This document shows, piece after piece, positions 52,266 to 61,294 of a stretch of 64,000 nt of DNA. The notes below the pieces were generated by a model that made no database searches, was not told where the DNA came from, and saw only the letters and a list, made by a program, of their open reading frames with translations. The translations under genes and the position numbers were made by a program. The stretch spans positions 124,001 through 188,000 of the forward strand of contig CAVRWV010000015.1 of the NCBI GenBank assembly GCA_963724985.1, given 5' to 3'. This stretch comes from JAJPJE01 sp963724985 (GTDB lineage Bacteria > Acidobacteriota > Terriglobia > Terriglobales > Acidobacteriaceae). Position 1 is the first letter of the stretch. Each line of letters begins with the position of its first letter.

Positions 52266-52859
52266 TCATGCCATCTCCGCAAAGTTCTTCAGCATCGCGA
52301 GACCGGCAGGCCCAGACTTCTCCGGGTGGAACTGCACGCCGAAGACGTTGTCGCGCTCGACGACGCCGCTGAAGTCCGCGCCGTAGTTCGTCTTCGCAAC
52401 TGTGCCGGGAACAATCGGAGCACGATAAGAGTGCGTGTAATAGACGAAAGCCTGATCGGGTACATCCTTCAGGAGCCGCGAGCCGGGCGCGATTTCGATC
52501 TGGTTCCAGCCGACATGTGGTGATTTCACTTCGCTCGGGAACTTCTCGATCATCGCGGGGAAGAGCGACAGGCCGGGTACACCGTCGGCTTCGGTGCTGC
52601 CCTGGAACATCCATTGCATCCCGACGCAGATGCCCAGGAACAGCGCTTCGTGGTCGAGCGCGTCGCAGACCGCCTGGCGCAGTCCGCTCTTTTCCAACTG
52701 CAAGGTTGCGCCGAAATGGCCGACTCCGGGGACAACGATGTGACGCGAGCCGCGCACCACCTCGGGATCTTCGGTCACCTGAACCTCGCAGCCGAGATAC
52801 TCAAAGGCCTTCCGCACCGAGGCAAGATTTCCGGCGTGGTAGTCGACGAGGGTGATCAT
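52266..52859 (-). CDS. hisH: HisH: glutamine amidotransferase subunit
   Basis: The 197-residue class I amidotransferase feeds ammonia to HisF. The Cys nucleophile is in LFLGICVGMQWMF, with His and Glu in FHPEKSG. Start overlaps hisB by 4 bp. Confidence 0.96.
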   Translation of the reverse strand: MITLVDYHAGNLASVRKAFEYLGCEVQVTEDPEVVRGSRHIVVPGVGHFGATLQLEKSGLRQAVCDALDHEALFLGICVGMQWMFQGSTEADGVPGLSLFPAMIEKFPSEVKSPHVGWNQIEIAPGSRLLKDVPDQAFVYYTHSYRAPIVPGTVAKTNYGADFSGVVERDNVFGVQFHPEKSGPAGLAMLKNFAEMA

Positions 52860-53443
52860 AACAAGCCCTTGGTGCTGGGCAGCATCTTCGCCAATTGCTT
52901 ATCGCGGGCACAGGCCACTCGCAATGCACGGGCGAAGGCTTTGAACAGCGCTTCAATTTTGTGATGATTGGAGCGGCCGTACATCGTCTTGAGATGGACG
53001 TTTGCGCGCGCGCCGCGAGCGAATCCGTCGAAGAAATCGTAGACGAGTTCAGACTGCAGATCGCCCACCAGTCGCGTGCGAACTTTGGCGTCGACGACAA
53101 CCGCAGTGCGCCCGCTGAGATCGATGGCGGCGATGCCGAGCGTTTCGTCCATCGGCATGAGGAAATATCCAGCGCGATTGATGCCCTTCTTGTCGCCGAG
53201 CGCGCGATCGAAAGCCTCGCCCAGCGCAATGCCGACATCTTCGACAGTGTGGTGCTGGTCGACGTCGAGATCGCCCTTGCAGCTTAGCTTGAGATCAAAG
53301 CCGCCGTGACGTGTGAAAAGCTCGAGCATGTGATCGAAGAAGCGAATGCCCGTCGAGACCTGGTACTTGCCCGAGCCTTCGATGGTGAGCGCCAGATCGA
53401 TCTGCGTCTCGGTGGTGTTGCGAGTTAGTTGAGCTTTGCGCAT
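52856..53443 (-). CDS. hisB: HisB: imidazoleglycerol-phosphate dehydratase
   Basis: The 195-residue monofunctional dehydratase has the manganese-binding motifs FFDHMLELFTRHGGFDL and DVDQHHTVEDVGIALGEAF, and the second half repeat MPMDETLGIAAIDLSGRT. No phosphatase domain is fused. It overlaps hisH by four bases. Confidence 0.97.
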   Translation of the reverse strand: MRKAQLTRNTTETQIDLALTIEGSGKYQVSTGIRFFDHMLELFTRHGGFDLKLSCKGDLDVDQHHTVEDVGIALGEAFDRALGDKKGINRAGYFLMPMDETLGIAAIDLSGRTAVVVDAKVRTRLVGDLQSELVYDFFDGFARGARANVHLKTMYGRSNHHKIEALFKAFARALRVACARDKQLAKMLPSTKGLL

Positions 53444-53458
53444 AGGATTAGCCGCTGA

Positions 53459-54559
53459 TTAACGCGGAGGGACGCTGATGGGCTCTCCTGTTCTTGTGAT
53501 TCCCAACTCAGAGATCACCGAAGTCATGGCTGCGAGCAGTTGATTCGTGTGCTCGTGCGTGCCGATGGTGATGCGCACGCAACCCGCACAGCCCGGGTCG
53601 GAGTTGCGGTCGCGCACTAGAATGCCGCGCTGCTGTAGCGCTTGGATGAACTCGCGATATTTCGGGCCGATGCGCGCGAGAACAAAGTTGGCGTGACTGG
53701 GCCAGTGGTGCAGTCCGTTTTCCCCGAAGAATTGCTGCACGCGTAGCCGGCCTTCGATGACCTGGCGCAGATAGTCGGCGACGTAAGCCTGATCACTCAG
53801 CGCGACCGGGAGCGCGGCAAGGGCGGCGGCATTCACGTTGTAGGGTGAGCTGACGCGGCGGACCATTTCCATCTGGTTGGCGCGGCCAATGAGCACGCCA
53901 ACGCGAAGTCCGGCAAGGCCGTACGCCTTCGAAAAAGTGCGGGCAATGAATAAATTGTCGTACTTCGATATTCCCGACAGAACGCTCTGCCCGTAGAACT
54001 CAAAGTAAGCTTCATCGATCAGAACCGCGGCATTGGGAGCGCTTTCGACCAGCCGAAGCAGGTCGCGCGATTCGGCGACGGTGCCGCTGGGATTGTTGGG
54101 ATTGGCGAGAGCAATCAGGCGTGTACGCGGCGTGATGCGCGCGATGATCTCGTCAATCGGAAACGAAAAATCTTCGTGCATCGGCACGTTGATGATTGTC
54201 GCGCCGGTCGCCTGGATGTAAATGGCGTACATGCCGAAGGTGGGGACGACGAGAATGGCCTCATCTTCTTCGCGCAGGTAGGTTTCGCAGACGAGGTGCA
54301 AACCCTCATCGACACCATTCGTGAGCACGACCTGATCGGGCGAGACGCCAAGAAAGCGCGCGACGAGTTCCTCGCAGTGATCGCGATGCGGATAACGCGA
54401 GACCTCTTCCGCCGTGAGGCTGGCCAGCTTGCGATAGACGCGCGGCGAGCATCCGGCAGTGTTCTCGTTCATGTTGAGATTCAGACCCGTGAGACCTGCG
54501 GATGGCGAGCGGTACGACTTCATTCCCAGCACGGCTGGACGCGGTTCAAGCACGGTCAC
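53459..54559 (-). CDS. hisC: HisC: histidinol-phosphate aminotransferase
   Basis: The 366-residue PLP enzyme has LNMNENTAGCSP, the aminotransferase loop LANPNNPSGTV, DEAYFEF and the PLP lysine in FSKAYGLAGLRVG. It may begin at GTG 54559 or GTG 54553 (GAGG placed better for the second), overlapping the hisD end. Confidence 0.96.
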   Translation of the reverse strand: MTVLEPRPAVLGMKSYRSPSAGLTGLNLNMNENTAGCSPRVYRKLASLTAEEVSRYPHRDHCEELVARFLGVSPDQVVLTNGVDEGLHLVCETYLREEDEAILVVPTFGMYAIYIQATGATIINVPMHEDFSFPIDEIIARITPRTRLIALANPNNPSGTVAESRDLLRLVESAPNAAVLIDEAYFEFYGQSVLSGISKYDNLFIARTFSKAYGLAGLRVGVLIGRANQMEMVRRVSSPYNVNAAALAALPVALSDQAYVADYLRQVIEGRLRVQQFFGENGLHHWPSHANFVLARIGPKYREFIQALQQRGILVRDRNSDPGCAGCVRITIGTHEHTNQLLAAMTSVISELGITRTGEPISVPPR

Positions 54560-55803
54560 ACCTCACGCGGACGGATTCCGCATGCGCGCTGAGTCCCTCG
54601 GCTTCGGCAAGCGTAGTGACGATCGGCGCGATCCGCACGAGGGCTTCGCGCGAAACTTCCTGAACGGTGATGATCTTCAGATAGTCGACAACGCTGAGGC
54701 CGCCGCGGAAGCGCGCAACGCCTCCGGTGGGGAGAACGTGGTTCGGTCCAGCGGCGTAGTCGCCCAGCGACTGCGGCGAATATGGGCCAAGGAAGATGGA
54801 TCCCGCGCTGGTGAGGGAGTCGAGTTGATCGCGCGAGAGCGTGATGTGCTCGGAGGCGATGGCGTTAGCGACTTCGATCGATTGCGCCGGAGAACCGGTC
54901 ACGAAGATCACGCCATTACGGCTGAGCGATTCGCGGGCGATGTTTTTGGTCTTCGCGCGCGACTTGAGTTCCGTCGGCGACTTCCTTCGCCAGCGCGGCG
55001 TTGCTGGTGACGAAGACGACGCTGGTATCGGGATCGTGTTCGGCCTGCGCGACAAGATCAGAGGCCCAGAACGCAGGATCACCGTCTTCGGCGACAACGA
55101 TGGCTTCGGTGGGACCGGCTAGCATGTCGATCGCGCAATCAAACGAGACAAGCTTCTTCGCGGTGGTGACAAAACGATTGCCGGGGCCGACGATCTTCAC
55201 GACCGGAGCGATGGTCTTCGTCCCATAGGCAAGGGCGGCGACGGCCTGGGCTCCTCCGACGCGGTAGAACTCGGTGACGCCGAGCAATGCTGCCGCCGCC
55301 AGCGTCTCCTGTGCCGGATGCGGTGAGCAGACCACGACGCGCGATACTCCCGCGACCTGTGCGGGGATGACGGTCATCAGCAGCGAAGACGGCAGCGGAT
55401 AGCGTCCACCGGGGACGTAGCAGCCGACGGAATCGAGAGGGCGAACGATCTGCCCGACCTGCAGGCCGGGCTGAATTTCGCGCGTGAACTCTTGCGGCTT
55501 TTGCCATTCAGCGAACTTGCGAATGTTATGTGCGGCGGTCTCGAGAGCGTGGCGCAGATTCGCCGGAATGGAAGTGAGCGCGGCCGCCAGTTCTTTTTCG
55601 CTGACGCGAAGCGATTGTTTCGGCGCGAGGCCGTCCCATTTTTCTGCGTAGCGGCGAAGTGCGGAATCGCCCTTGCTGCGAACGTCCTTCACAATGCGGG
55701 CGACGGCGCGTTCCGTGTCGGCGGAGAAGAGCAGGCGTCGATTGGCGAGCTTCGCAACCTCGCGCGCAATTGCGCGGCCTCGGACTGTGCGTACGCCGGC
55801 CAC
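54546..55803 (-). pseudogene. hisD: HisD: histidinol dehydrogenase, one frameshift
   Basis: GTG 55803 overlaps the hisG stop. The frame encodes GCYVPGGRYPLPSSLLMTV, IDMLAGPTEAIVVA and AQAEHDPDT; after one extra base (GACGGAACTC, near 54977) it continues ELKSRAKTKNIARES to LPTGGVARFRGGLSVVDYLK. Zinc-binding residues are in place. Intact length would be about 419 residues. Sequence error in a GG run is likely. Confidence 0.92.
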
Positions 55804-56687
55804 TACATCACCACCTTGTTCAGCGGATACTCGACGATGCCCTGAGCCTTGGCGGCCTTCAGACGGGGAATGATATCGCGCGCGGTGGTCTCCTCGATGA
55901 TGGTGTTGACGGCGACCCACTGCTCGCCATTGTCGGCAGCGAGTTCGGAGATGGTCGGGCGCTTCAGTGCGGGCAGTACGGCGATTACGCCAGCCAGGTC
56001 TTCTTTCTTAACATTGAGCATGAGTCCGACGCGGCCTTGTGCGGCGATGGCGCCGCAGAGCATCAGCCCGAGGTTCTGGATCTTCTCGCGCTTCCACGCG
56101 TCCTGCATCGATTTCTTGTTCGCGATGACTTGTGTGAATGACTCCATCACAGTGTCAATGATGCGCAGGCGATTCGCGCGGAGCGAGGATCCGGTTTCGG
56201 TGACTTCGACGATCGCGTCGGCCAACACGGGCGGCTTCACTTCGGTGGCGCCCCAGGAAAAGTCAACCTGGACGTTGATGTTCTTGCCGGCGAAATACTT
56301 TTTGGTCGCGTTGACCAGTTCGGTGGCGATGACGCAACCGTCGAGATCTTCGGCACGCTGGAAGCGCGAATCTTCAGGAACAGCGAGCACCCAGCGGACT
56401 TTGCCGCGGCTCTGCTTGGCGTAGACGAGATCGGCGATCGCGTCGACTTCGAGTCCGCTCTCGACCACCCAGTCCATGCCGGTGAGGCCGACGTCAATCA
56501 CGCCTTGCGCGACGTAGCGCGCCATTTCCTGCGCGCGGATGAGCATGCATTCGATTTCAGGATCATCGGCGCTGGGAAAGTAGGAGCGGCCGCTGACGTA
56601 GATCTTCCAGCCAGCTTGGGCGAAGAGTGCGACGGTGGCGTCCTGGAGCGAGCCTTTGGGAATGCCGAGACGGATCTTGTTCGCCAT
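55803..56687 (-). CDS. hisG: HisG: ATP phosphoribosyltransferase, long form
   Basis: The 294-residue first enzyme of histidine synthesis has the long form with C-terminal ACT-like regulatory domain. Motifs: IRLGIPKGSLQDATVALF, GLTGMDWVVESG and VEVTETGSSLRANRLRIIDT. Start ATG 56687 overlaps the hisI TAA by one base. Confidence 0.97.
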   Translation of the reverse strand: MANKIRLGIPKGSLQDATVALFAQAGWKIYVSGRSYFPSADDPEIECMLIRAQEMARYVAQGVIDVGLTGMDWVVESGLEVDAIADLVYAKQSRGKVRWVLAVPEDSRFQRAEDLDGCVIATELVNATKKYFAGKNINVQVDFSWGATEVKPPVLADAIVEVTETGSSLRANRLRIIDTVMESFTQVIANKKSMQDAWKREKIQNLGLMLCGAIAAQGRVGLMLNVKKEDLAGVIAVLPALKRPTISELAADNGEQWVAVNTIIEETTARDIIPRLKAAKAQGIVEYPLNKVVM

Positions 56688-57019
56688 TATTTGGCCTCCG
56701 TGAGTGGCAGCTCGCGCGTGAAGCAGGAGCGTGTGCCTTCGTGACAGACAACGCCGTCTCCCTGCACCCGCACACGGAAGAGCAATGCGTCCTGGTCGCA
56801 ATCAGTGGAGGCGGAGACGACGCGCAGGCGGTTGCCGCTGGTCTCGCCCTTCATCCAGAGCTTCTGGCGGGTGCGCGAATAAAAGGTGACGAACCCGGTA
56901 GAGAAGGTGGACTGGAGGGATTCGGCGTTGACGAAGCCGAGCATAAGGATGTCGCCATTGTCGGCGTCCTGAACGATGGCGGGGACGAGGCCCTGCATTT
57001 TTTCGAAATCAATTTGCAT
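56687..57019 (-). CDS. hisI: HisI: phosphoribosyl-AMP cyclohydrolase
   Basis: The 110-residue enzyme opens the PR-AMP ring. TRQKLWMKGETSGN and STDCDQDALLFRV are the zinc/magnesium motifs; HisE is not fused. It is the first enzyme gene after the attenuator; ATG 57019 lies 17 bases after its T run. Confidence 0.96.
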   Translation of the reverse strand: MQIDFEKMQGLVPAIVQDADNGDILMLGFVNAESLQSTFSTGFVTFYSRTRQKLWMKGETSGNRLRVVSASTDCDQDALLFRVRVQGDGVVCHEGTRSCFTRELPLTEAK

Positions 57020-57035
57020 TCGTTTTCCCTAAATA

Positions 57036-57066
57036 CAAAAAGCCCGCTGATTTTGGTCAGCGGGCT
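57036..57066 (-). terminator. his operon attenuator (terminator hairpin)
   Basis: AGCCCGCTGA (read on the minus strand, 57066-57057), loop CCAAAA, TCAGCGGGCT, then five Ts. An upstream GTCAGCGG (57108-57115) in the leader is exactly complementary to CCGCTGAC of this stem, the antiterminator. Confidence 0.95.
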
Positions 57067-57093
57067 CTGGATCTTGTTCTACTTTGCTCTTCG

Positions 57094-57165
57094 CTAGTAG
57101 CAGACCTCCGCTGACACGCTCGCCGCGTGGTGATGATGATGATGGCGATGGGTCAACGTGGTCAT
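57094..57165 (-). CDS. hisL: his leader peptide, seven His of eight codons
   Basis: A 23-codon frame ATG to TAG begins MTTLTHRHHHHHHAASV. Ribosome stalling at these His codons when charged tRNA-His is low would leave GTCAGCGG (codons VSAE) free to pair with the terminator stem. The ATG is about 5 nt from the predicted transcript start, so the leader is probably leaderless. Confidence 0.93.
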   Translation of the reverse strand: MTTLTHRHHHHHHAASVSAEVCY

Positions 57166-57176
57166 GTCGAAAAGAC

Positions 57177-57205
57177 AGAATAGAGGCAGCAGATGTGACT
57201 GTCAA
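57177..57205 (-). promoter_or_regulatory. his operon promoter
   Basis: On the minus strand TTGACA (57205-57200) and TATTCT (57182-57177), 17-bp spacing; start near 57170. Confidence 0.9.
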
Positions 57206-57260
57206 TGATGGAGTATTTGAAAATTCCGTTACGAGCAAACGGATTCTTAGATAACGCGAG

Positions 57261-57282
57261 ATCACCGCAGAGGACGCACAGG
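57261..57282. repeat. Degenerate ACCACAGAGGACGCACAGG-type repeat
   Basis: ATCACCGCAGAGGACGCACAGG matches the dispersed family seen at 18353-18383 and at the GxxExxY element ends. Confidence 0.55.
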
Positions 57283-57325
57283 CCACTTACCTTGAATAGA
57301 GGACTAGAATAGTCACAGGGCTGTT

Positions 57326-58441
57326 ATGTCCTCCCTGAAGGAGATTCTCGATCAGAATGTGCGTGAAGCTGCGCCGGAGCTGGTGGAGAAGCTCGACGAC
57401 AAGAACCGGCTCCGCTGCTACTCCTGCGGGCACGAGTGCCCGATTCCCGATGGGCAATCCGGCGTGTGTAAGGTGCGCTACAACCGGGGTGGACATCTGT
57501 ATGTCCCGTGGGGATATGTGGGCGGCGTGCAATGCGATCCGATCGAGAAGAAGCCGTTCTTCCATGCGTATCCCGGAGCGCTCGCGTTCAGCTTCGGCAT
57601 GCTCGGGTGCGATCTGCACTGCTCGTATTGCCAGAACTGGGTGACGTCGCAGGCGCTGCGCGATCCCGAGGCGGTCAGTCCACCGATCGAGGCCACGCCC
57701 GAGCAACTGGCCCAGGCAGCGGTGCGGCAAGGCGCGCGCGTGCTGGTGAGCACCTACAACGAGCCGCTGATCACCAGCGAGTGGGCGGTGGCGGTCTTTA
57801 AAGAGGCGCGCGCGGCGGGGCTGGCGACTGGATTTGTCTCCAACGGCAACGGCACGCCACGGGTGCTGGAGTTCCTGCGCCCGTGGATGGACCTATATAA
57901 GGTTGATCTGAAGAGCTTCGACGATCGGCACTATCACCAACTGGGTGGGCGGCTAGCGCCGATCCTCGACACGATCCGGCGGCTGAAGCAGATGGATTTC
58001 TGGGTGGAGATCGTCACGCTGGTGATTCCAGGTTTCAACGATTCCAGTCATGAGTTGCGTGGTATGGCGGAGTTCATTGCCGGCGTATCGCCCGATATCC
58101 CATGGCACGTGACGGCGTTCCACGAAGACTACAAGATGAATGACTGCGGGAATACGCCGGTGGAGACGCTGCTGCGCGCCGCTGATATCGGCCATGAAGC
58201 GGGATTGAACTTCGTCTACGCCGGGAATCTGCCGAACCAGGTTGGCAATCGCGAGAACACCTACTGCTCGAAGTGCCACGAGCTGCTGATCGAGCGGTAT
58301 GGATACTTGATCGTGAGCTACCACGTCACGCCGAATGGGACCTGCTGTGCATGCGGCGCGAGCGTGCCGGGCAAGTGGGACGCAAAGTTCGGCGGCCAGC
58401 GGACCTCGCGGCCGTTCGTGCCGGTCAGCGCGATGCAGTAA
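57326..58441 (+). CDS. amrS: AmmeMemoRadiSam system radical SAM enzyme AmrS
   Basis: The 371-residue enzyme has CYSCGHECPIPDGQSGVCKV near the N-terminus, the Fe-S motif GCDLHCSYCQNW, and a C-terminal zinc-type cluster TYCSKCHELL, GTCCACGAS. AmrS is usually encoded with MEMO1 and AMMECR1 proteins, which do not adjoin here. Divergent from the his operon. Substrate unknown. Confidence 0.93.
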   Translation: MSSLKEILDQNVREAAPELVEKLDDKNRLRCYSCGHECPIPDGQSGVCKVRYNRGGHLYVPWGYVGGVQCDPIEKKPFFHAYPGALAFSFGMLGCDLHCSYCQNWVTSQALRDPEAVSPPIEATPEQLAQAAVRQGARVLVSTYNEPLITSEWAVAVFKEARAAGLATGFVSNGNGTPRVLEFLRPWMDLYKVDLKSFDDRHYHQLGGRLAPILDTIRRLKQMDFWVEIVTLVIPGFNDSSHELRGMAEFIAGVSPDIPWHVTAFHEDYKMNDCGNTPVETLLRAADIGHEAGLNFVYAGNLPNQVGNRENTYCSKCHELLIERYGYLIVSYHVTPNGTCCACGASVPGKWDAKFGGQRTSRPFVPVSAMQ

Positions 58442-58448
58442 CCCTTCT

Positions 58449-58476
58449 TTCACCACGGAGACACAGATCACGGAGA
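58449..58476. repeat. TTCACCACGGAGACACAG-type repeat
   Basis: A member of the dispersed ACCACRGAGRACACAGA family in the spacer after amrS. Confidence 0.6.
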
Positions 58477-58521
58477 AGTCGATCGAGAATCAAAGCACCA
58501 CTGCACCTCGCTCTTCGTTTT

Positions 58522-58559
58522 CCGATTACCCGATTACAAATCACCCGATTACCAATTAC
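58522..58559. repeat. CCGATTAC octamer array
   Basis: CCGATTAC occurs at 58522-58529, 58530-58537 and 58545-58552, then CAATTAC, just before serS. Confidence 0.85.
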
Positions 58560-58572
58560 ATTAGTTACTTCT

Positions 58573-59867
58573 ATGCTCGATCTGAATTTTGTCCGTGATC
58601 ATCTGGAACTGGTGGAAGAGAAGCTGCGTCAACGTGGCGCGAATCCTGACGAACTGCTGCGCAATTTTCGCGAGATCGATACGCGGCGTCGCGCGGCGAT
58701 CACCGAGACCGAGAATCTGAAAGCGCAGCGCAATCGTGCGTCAGATGAGATCGCCAAGCTCAAGAAGAACAAGCAGGACGCGAACGCGCTGATCGAAGAG
58801 ACCAAGAACCTGCGCGGGCAGATCGAAGAGCGCGAGAAGGCGGCCGAGGCTGCGGATAGCGAGCTGCGCGAGATCCTGAACAGCATCCCGAATTTGCCGG
58901 ATGATTCGGTGCCCGTGGGGCGATCTGAGGCAGACAACAAGGAAGTGCGCCGCTGGGGCACTCCGCGCGAGTTCAGCTTTGCTCCGAAGCCGCATTGGGA
59001 ACTTGGCGAACAACTGGGCATCCTGGATCTCGAGCGCGCCGTGAAAATCACCGGCGGACGTTTTGCCGTGTATTGGGACTTGGGCGCGAAGCTGGAGCGC
59101 GCGCTGGCGAACTTCATGCTCGATCTGCATACGAAGGAGCACGGATACACCGAGGTGCTGCCGCCCTACATGGTTAACGCCGATTCGATGTATGGCACCG
59201 GCCAGCTGCCGAAGTTCGAGGCCGACCTGTTCAAGGTGCCGCACGGCGACAAGAATCTGTACCTGATTCCGACCGCCGAGGTTCCGGTTACGAATTTATA
59301 TCGTGACGAGATACTGGATGCCAGCGCGGCTGCCGATCTCGCTGGTCGGCGTACACGCCATGCTTCCGCAGCGAGGCCGGGTCTTATGGCAAAGATGTGC
59401 GCGGCATCATTCGCCAGCACCAGTTTCAGAAAGTGGAGCTGGTGAAGTTCACGACGCCTGAAGACTCCTACGAAGAGCACGAGAAGCTGACGCACAACGC
59501 CGAGACGATCCTGCAGAAGCTGGGGCTGCCATATCGCGTGGTGGCGCTATCTACGGGCGACATGGGATTTTCTTCGGCCAAGACCTATGACCTCGAAGTG
59601 TGGCTGCCGGGACAGCAGCTGTTCCGCGAGATCTCTTCCTGCTCGAACTTCGAGGCGTTCCAGGCGCGGCGTGCGAATATTCGCTATCGTCCGGAAGGCA
59701 AGAAGGGCACGGAGTTCGTGCACACGCTCAATGGCAGCGGACTGGCGGTCGGGCGGACATGGCTGGCGATCCTGGAGAATTATCAGCAGGAAGATGGCAG
59801 CGTGGTGATTCCCGAGGCGCTGAGGCCGTATATGGGAGCTGAGGAGATCGGGCGAAGGAAGAAGTAA
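58573..59867 (+). pseudogene. serS: Seryl-tRNA synthetase, two single-base insertions
   Basis: MLDLNFVRDHLELVEEKLRQ begins the coiled-coil tRNA arm (to about residue 110) and leads to motif 2 region PTAEVPVTNLYRDEI. At GCGGCTG (59326-59332) and GTCGGCG (59346-59351) one extra G each shifts the frame twice; correcting both gives ALPISLVAYTPCFRSEAGS and then RGIIRQHQFQKVELVKFT to the end. Motif 3 (NGSGLAVGRTWLAILE) is intact. An essential gene, so insertion errors are most likely. Intact length would be about 430. Confidence 0.93.
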
Positions 59868-59894
59868 GCTCGAGCGAACGAATCGACAACCACG

Positions 59895-60749
59895 CTATCG
59901 CGGCACCTTATCTCGCTTCTCGCTCAGCGAATCCACGATCTGTTTTGCTTCTCCTAAGCTGCAGCCGTAGAGTCGGCTGGCAGCGTATATGGCGGTCATG
60001 TTCTGGCCGCGGATAACAAGTTCGCGGAGTTGCTTCTGTTGGTCTTCTCGGCTCAGTGATTTCAGATGCGTGAAATCCTGTCGTAGAGAAACCGTGTCGG
60101 CAATGACCGTATAGGGGCGCAGGGCGTCGAGGAACTTGTGCGCGCCGGGCACGACGTCCCAATGTATGCGAATCATGTTCGGTGCAATCATCGTGACGGG
60201 ATAATCCCGATAAAGAGTCGAACTGCTCCCATACCAGTGTTTTTCCATCGGGGCATCTTCGCCGCGCTCAGACTGCAACGCGTCTGCAAGAGCCTTCGTA
60301 TCGCCGGATAACTCAAGATCGACATAGCGCAGGTATTGTGTCTGCGTTGTGCCTGGTTTTGAAGAATCGGGCGTTTCGACGCGTTCTTTCACGAGGCGGG
60401 CCGATGCGATCTCGCCGAGAGAAAGGAAAAGGACCGAAGGGTCATTCGCGGGCAATTCATAGTTCAGATAAGAACGATACTGCACGTAAATTCCCATCTG
60501 GTTCATGCGAACGAGCCAATTGGACGGGTGGAATCGAGCGGTGACGAATCTGCGGGTCAGAAGCACGAACAGCAGCAGAAAGGCGCCGAAAAGGTAACCG
60601 GGCGGCCACTTTCCAACGTATGCCTTGAAAAACAGCGCTGTCGTGGCGGCTAGCCCGGCGAGCCAGACAATTAGTGCCCGCAGCCGCGCGTGGCGGAATA
60701 CGCGGTCGTTGGTGCCAATCTCGACGTCTTGCCGTCGCAGCAGGCGCAT
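59895..60749 (-). CDS. Membrane protein of unknown function
   Basis: The 284-residue protein has two N-terminal membrane helices (ALIVWLAGLAATTALFF and LFGAFLLLFVLLT) and a long soluble part. The end, GQNMTAIYAASRLYGCSLGEAKQIVDSL, resembles a ribosomal-L7/L12-C-terminal-like helix pair seen at the end of many hypothetical proteins. Function unknown. Convergent with serS. Confidence 0.7.
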   Translation of the reverse strand: MRLLRRQDVEIGTNDRVFRHARLRALIVWLAGLAATTALFFKAYVGKWPPGYLFGAFLLLFVLLTRRFVTARFHPSNWLVRMNQMGIYVQYRSYLNYELPANDPSVLFLSLGEIASARLVKERVETPDSSKPGTTQTQYLRYVDLELSGDTKALADALQSERGEDAPMEKHWYGSSSTLYRDYPVTMIAPNMIRIHWDVVPGAHKFLDALRPYTVIADTVSLRQDFTHLKSLSREDQQKQLRELVIRGQNMTAIYAASRLYGCSLGEAKQIVDSLSEKRDKVPR

Positions 60750-60931
60750 AGGATTTCCGGTTAAAGTGGCAAGAGTTTACTTTGTCCGAAGCGATCGCGA
60801 TAGTGACTTGTGATCACCCCGATACTCAGGCAAGAGCGGCTTCTGGTTGTGATCAGTCATCCGCGATCTGACAATCCGACCTGCGATTTCAGATTCCGCC
60901 GTCGCCCTGCTAGACTTTCAGTGAGCAGCCT

Positions 60932-61294
60932 ATGTGGAACACCATCAAAAGCTACATCTTCTGGACGCACAAGCGCGCAGGCTTCCACTACGACGTGATG
61001 GTCACGTTGATCCTGCTGTTCATCTTCCTGACACCGCGATCGTTTTTCAAAGACAAACCGGTGCAGCGCACGCCGCATCAAACCGAAGTAGTCGTTCAGC
61101 CGGAAGGCGAATCGGGCTTCATATACGAAGTCGATGCGGTTGCGGTTCGTGCCGGGGCTAACGACGAAATGGTTCGAGAAGATCTGTCGCGCGTGATCGA
61201 GCCGATTGCCGGCGAAGTCGAGATCACGAAGTGGGACACGGTGAAGGACGCCAAAGGACGAGTGACGGCATATAAGGTGCATGTTGAACGTTAA
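60932..61294 (+). CDS. Small single-pass membrane protein
   Basis: The 120-residue product has one membrane helix (VMVTLILLFIFLT) and a soluble domain DEMVREDLSRVIEPIAGEVEI. It overlaps the LolA gene by 14 bases, implying coupled expression. Family not recognised; a conserved neighbour of LolA genes in this phylum is possible. Confidence 0.65.
   Translation: MWNTIKSYIFWTHKRAGFHYDVMVTLILLFIFLTPRSFFKDKPVQRTPHQTEVVVQPEGESGFIYEVDAVAVRAGANDEMVREDLSRVIEPIAGEVEITKWDTVKDAKGRVTAYKVHVER

Noticed and set aside
57127..57150. Poly-His stretch as a cloning-tag or contaminant sequence
   Set aside because: It lies in correct position with promoter, antiterminator and terminator of the his operon, so it is a natural leader.
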